DNA from: Planctomycetota bacterium
GTDB lineage: Bacteria > Planctomycetota > MHYJ01 > JACPRB01
NCBI GenBank assembly: GCA_016200125.1
Contig: JACQFK010000195.1
Span: 1-6,312 of the forward strand
DNA length: 6,312 nt
Reading direction: 5' to 3'
The position numbers and the translations under genes were made by a program. Position 1 is the stretch's first letter. The number at the start of each line of letters is the position of its first letter. Below are positions 5,261 through 6,312 of this stretch, one piece after another. The notes under the pieces are model-generated. The model was not told where the DNA came from, did no database searches, and saw only the letters and a list, made by a program, of their open reading frames with translations.

Positions 5261-6208
5261 ATGAACACCCTTTTGACGGCCGTTCTGGTCCTCGCGGCGC
5301 CGTTCAGCCCGGACGACGTCAAGTATCCGGCGCGGCCGGGCCCGCGGGAATTCATCCTCGACGAGGCGAAGCTGATCAAGCCCGACGAGGCGGCGGAGAT
5401 CCGCATCCTCTGCGACGAGGTGCTCACCAAGAAGAAGGCGCCGATCGTCGTCGTCACGATCCCCTCGCTCGCGGCCTACGGCGCGGGGGGCTGGCCGATC
5501 GAGCGCTACGCCCTCAACCTGATGTCGGAGTGGGGCGTGGGCTACGAGGACTGGAACTACGGGATGCTCCTCCTGGTCTCGCCGGGCGACAAGAAGGCGC
5601 GCATCGAGCTCGGCGGAAGCTGGGCGCGGCGCAAGGACGAGGACGCCAAGCGCGTCATGACCGAGCGGATCATCCCGAAGTTCAAGCAGGGGGACTACAG
5701 CAAGGGCATCCTGGAGGGCACCCGCGGCCTGTACCAGATCGCGCTCGACGCCGTGCCTTCCCGCGGGGCGGCTCCGCGGGTGAACACGCCGCCGGCAGCC
5801 CCCCGCGCGCCCCCGCAGGCTCCGCAGAGCGGCACCTTCGCCTTCGGAGGCTGGCGCGTGATCCTGATCATCATCGTCGGCATCGTGGTCGTGATGGTCA
5901 TCTCGCGGATGCTCCGCGGGGGCGGCGTCTCCTCGTGGGGCTCGAGGGGCCCCTACGGCGGCGGCTACTACGGCGGGGGCGGCGGATTCGGATCGAGCTT
6001 CGGCGGCGGCCTGCTGGGCGGCGCGCTGGGCAGCATGATCGGCAACTCGCTCAGCCGGCACACCGACTCGTCGACGCCCAGCGCGCCGCCGCCGTCCTCG
6101 TCGTTCGGCGGGGATTCCTCCAGTTCGGGCAGCGACAGCAGTGATTTCGGCGGCGGCTCCTTCGGCGGAGGCTTCTCGGGCGGCGGAGGCGCGACGGGCG
6201 AATGGTAG
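5261..6208 (+). CDS. Secreted TPM-domain (YgcG-like) membrane protein with Gly-rich tail
   Basis: This 315-residue protein has a short hydrophobic signal (about 3-14) and a TPM domain (TLP18.3/Psb32/MOLO-1 family, about 31-162). A linker rich in Pro and Ala (168-190) leads to one membrane span (about 198-216). The tail then runs Gly-rich (219-265), Ser-rich (269-294) and ends in GGGGATGEW. TPM landmarks are FILDEAKLIKPDEAAEI, IVVVTIPSL, NYGMLLLVS, ARIELGGSW and IIPKFKQGDYSKGI. The ending is characteristic of this family, whose members often finish GGGASGSW. With a cleaved signal the TPM domain would face outward and the tail inward. The biochemical role of bacterial TPM proteins is poorly established: plant Psb32/TLP18.3 has reported acid phosphatase activity and a photosystem repair role. 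The ATG lies 29 bases after the decarboxylase stop with no good ribosome site; the nearest purine run is about 14 bases away. The family call is firm. Confidence 0.9.
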   Translation: MNTLLTAVLVLAAPFSPDDVKYPARPGPREFILDEAKLIKPDEAAEIRILCDEVLTKKKAPIVVVTIPSLAAYGAGGWPIERYALNLMSEWGVGYEDWNYGMLLLVSPGDKKARIELGGSWARRKDEDAKRVMTERIIPKFKQGDYSKGILEGTRGLYQIALDAVPSRGAAPRVNTPPAAPRAPPQAPQSGTFAFGGWRVILIIIVGIVVVMVISRMLRGGGVSSWGSRGPYGGGYYGGGGGFGSSFGGGLLGGALGSMIGNSLSRHTDSSTPSAPPPSSSFGGDSSSSGSDSSDFGGGSFGGGFSGGGGATGEW

Positions 6209-6312
6209 CGTCGAAGCTGTTCCAGGAAGAGGACCGCAAGGCCGTCTCCACCGCCGTCGCGGAGGCGGAGAAGAAGACCTCCGCGGAGATCGTGCCCGTG
6301 GTCGCGACGGCG
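6202..6312 (+). CDS. Second TPM-like protein, N-terminal fragment (3' truncated)
   Basis: An ATG inside the end of the previous gene (overlap ATGGTAG, 6202-6208) opens a frame that stays open to the window edge, 37 codons. It reads MVASKLFQEEDRKAVSTAVA, then AEAEKKTSAEIVPVVATA. The pattern F-x-EED, an amphipathic helix, then EAEKKTSAEIVPVV resembles the start of the second TPM protein (FTEEDxxRIxxAIxxAExxTSGEI) that often follows a YgcG-like gene in bacteria. No secretion signal is visible at this end; members of this group often carry membrane spans further on. The 7-base overlap and lack of a clear ribosome site point to translational coupling with the upstream gene. The call rests on a short fragment and on its context. 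Confidence 0.7.
   Translation, partial: MVASKLFQEEDRKAVSTAVAEAEKKTSAEIVPVVATA

Noticed and set aside
5243..5265. GGAAAC as an ECF -35 element before the TPM gene
   Set aside because: No CGT-type -10 lies 16-17 bases downstream, and that position is already inside the coding region.
5201..6061. - strand open frame over the TPM gene
   Set aside because: In codon register with the gene at 5261; Arg/Ala/Asp-rich with no motif.
5913..6196. GGC-rich repeats as a repeat element
   Set aside because: They encode the Gly-rich and Ser-rich tail typical of this TPM family; there is no unit repeat at the DNA level beyond glycine codons.

Overview
The window comes from a high-GC bacterium with tightly packed genes, all on the + strand. 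Codon use is strongly GC-biased: 1857-5231 contains no in-frame TTA, CTA or TCA codons. The gene families (ECF sigma factor, zinc-finger anti-sigma factor, HtrA and PDZ proteins, TPM-domain proteins) and the many short, uncharged secretion signals suggest a metagenome-type lineage such as Planctomycetota, Acidobacteriota or Myxococcota. No phylogenetic marker is present, so this placement is only a guess. No RNA gene, CRISPR array, insertion sequence or sign of recent transfer was seen, and no gap between genes exceeds about 80 bases.

Region 1 (1-3779) is an envelope-signalling block. It starts with the 3' end of an ECF sigma factor, followed by a single-pass anti-sigma factor with a zinc-binding head. 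Three secreted or anchored proteins follow with gaps of 3-13 bases: a trypsin/HtrA-fold protein with one PDZ domain whose three catalytic residues are all replaced (a pseudoprotease), a protein with a single PDZ domain and no protease domain, and an intact one-PDZ HtrA protease. By analogy with DegS/RseA, the intact HtrA could cut the extracytoplasmic tail of the anti-sigma factor and release the sigma factor, with the two non-catalytic PDZ proteins acting as sensors, adaptors or decoys. This is inference; the gene order and the lost triad are read directly from the sequence. A possible ECF-type promoter (AAC-N16-CGTATA) lies between the sigma and anti-sigma genes and would give feedback control of the downstream genes.

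Region 2 (3780-5231) holds a PLP-dependent group II decarboxylase. It follows a 48-base gap containing a weak hairpin and a sigma70-like promoter placed so close to the ATG that the mRNA could be leaderless. Its substrate cannot be read from the sequence.

Region 3 (5232-6312) holds a secreted, membrane-anchored TPM-domain protein with a glycine-rich tail, then the first 37 codons of a second TPM-like protein that overlaps it by 7 bases. This tandem pair is common in bacteria, often beside lemA, which may lie outside the window.
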